Below are positions 5,961 through 6,278 of a stretch of 6,278 nucleotides of DNA, piece after piece. Under the pieces are notes generated by a model. It made no database searches. It was not told where the DNA came from and saw nothing but the letters and a program-made list of their open reading frames with translations. This DNA comes from Pseudomonadota bacterium (GTDB taxonomy: Bacteria; Myxococcota_A; Polyangia; Polyangiales; Polyangiaceae), in NCBI GenBank assembly GCA_023411445.1, contig JAEYOT010000744.1:1-6278 (forward strand), given 5' to 3'. Positions within the stretch are counted from its first letter, which is position 1. Every line of letters starts with the position of its first letter. The translations under genes were made by a program, and so were the position numbers.

Positions 5961-6278
5961 TCAAGCTGGGCCCTCGTACGGCTGCTCCACCGTGACGCGC
6001 AGCGTTTGACCGCGACGCCAGAGCGTTCCGGTCAGAAAGCGCGCCCGGCGAGCGCGCGCCTCGATGATGGCGCCGATGACCTGGCCGCTGGAGCGCGGGA
6101 CCACGCCGAGCGCCTCGATCAGGATGTCGCCTTCTTCCGCGCCGATGCCCAGCGCTGCGACGCCGCTCAGGCGGAGGCCGGCCGGGTGCTGCTCGCTCTC
6201 TCCGACGAAGGTACCGCGCGGCTCCGCCTTGCTCTTGGCGAGCGCCAGCACGGTAGCGGCCGACACGAACAAGCCGCG
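5961..6278 (-). CDS. PDZ-like domain protein, C-terminal part (partial, runs off right edge)
   Basis: The frame stays open to the window edge, giving the last 105 residues of a protein that begins outside. The TTG at 6272 is probably internal. The first residues (LFVSAATVLALA) are hydrophobic and could be the end of a membrane anchor or signal sequence. After a polar linker, residues about 35-105 resemble a PDZ domain: GLRLSGVAALGIGAEEGDIL, where the GDIL aligns with the usual GDxI/L strand, then a V-P-R-S segment, a helix with ARARRAR, and a closing strand, RRGQTLRVTVEQPY. Such domains bind peptide C-termini, and they occur in periplasmic proteases and in GspC-type secretion proteins. Nothing identifies a protease here. 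The gene lies upstream of yggX on the same strand with a 33-bp gap. Confidence 0.6.
   Translation of the reverse strand, partial: RGLFVSAATVLALAKSKAEPRGTFVGESEQHPAGLRLSGVAALGIGAEEGDILIEALGVVPRSSGQVIGAIIEARARRARFLTGTLWRRGQTLRVTVEQPYEGPA

Noticed and set aside
1..6278. CRISPR array, tRNA/rRNA, insertion sequence, phage or cyclic-nucleotide defence system
   Set aside because: No direct repeat series, cloverleaf, transposase or integrase motif was seen. The GGDEF proteins look like signalling enzymes, with no effector gene nearby that would suggest anti-phage defence.

Overview
The window is GC-rich, and its third codon positions are strongly biased to G or C. It is packed with bacterial genes of ordinary architecture. 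The mix of a double-ACT SerB, several GGDEF/HDOD signalling genes, a YggX-type protein and small PDZ and signal-peptide proteins suggests a high-GC proteobacterium-like organism. A myxobacterium (Myxococcota) is the most likely host. That is inferred from gene style, not from a phylogenetic marker.

Layout from left to right. (1) On the minus strand at the left edge is the first 40 codons of a secreted or envelope protein, with a clear signal peptide and a strong ribosome binding site. (2) Divergent from it is serB (plus), the last step of serine biosynthesis. (3) A hairpin separates serB from a convergent minus-strand cluster of three genes. Read in transcription order these are a receiver-GGDEF diguanylate cyclase, an HDOD-domain protein whose start codon overlaps the cyclase stop (ATGA), and a caffeoyl-CoA-type O-methyltransferase 41 bp further on. 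(4) Divergent from this cluster is a second diguanylate cyclase (plus), with an uncharacterised helical N-terminal region. The intergenic space between the two cyclases carries two interrupted palindromes. (5) Convergent to the second cyclase are a YggX-type Fe(2+)-trafficking/oxidative-protection gene and, at the right edge, the C-terminal part of a PDZ-like protein (both minus).

The coherent theme is cyclic-di-GMP signalling. Two GGDEF enzymes are transcribed away from a shared control region. Both have an intact GGEEF active site and an intact RxxD inhibitory site. One is translationally coupled to an HDOD protein that keeps a full HD-type set of His/Asp residues. The receiver domain of the first cyclase has lost its phosphoacceptor Asp and the other conserved phosphorylation residues, so it is probably not controlled by phosphorylation in the usual way. 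I see no CRISPR array, transposase, tRNA, rRNA, phage gene or recognisable defence system. The most unusual element is the divergent cyclase/HDOD locus, and its novelty should not be overstated.
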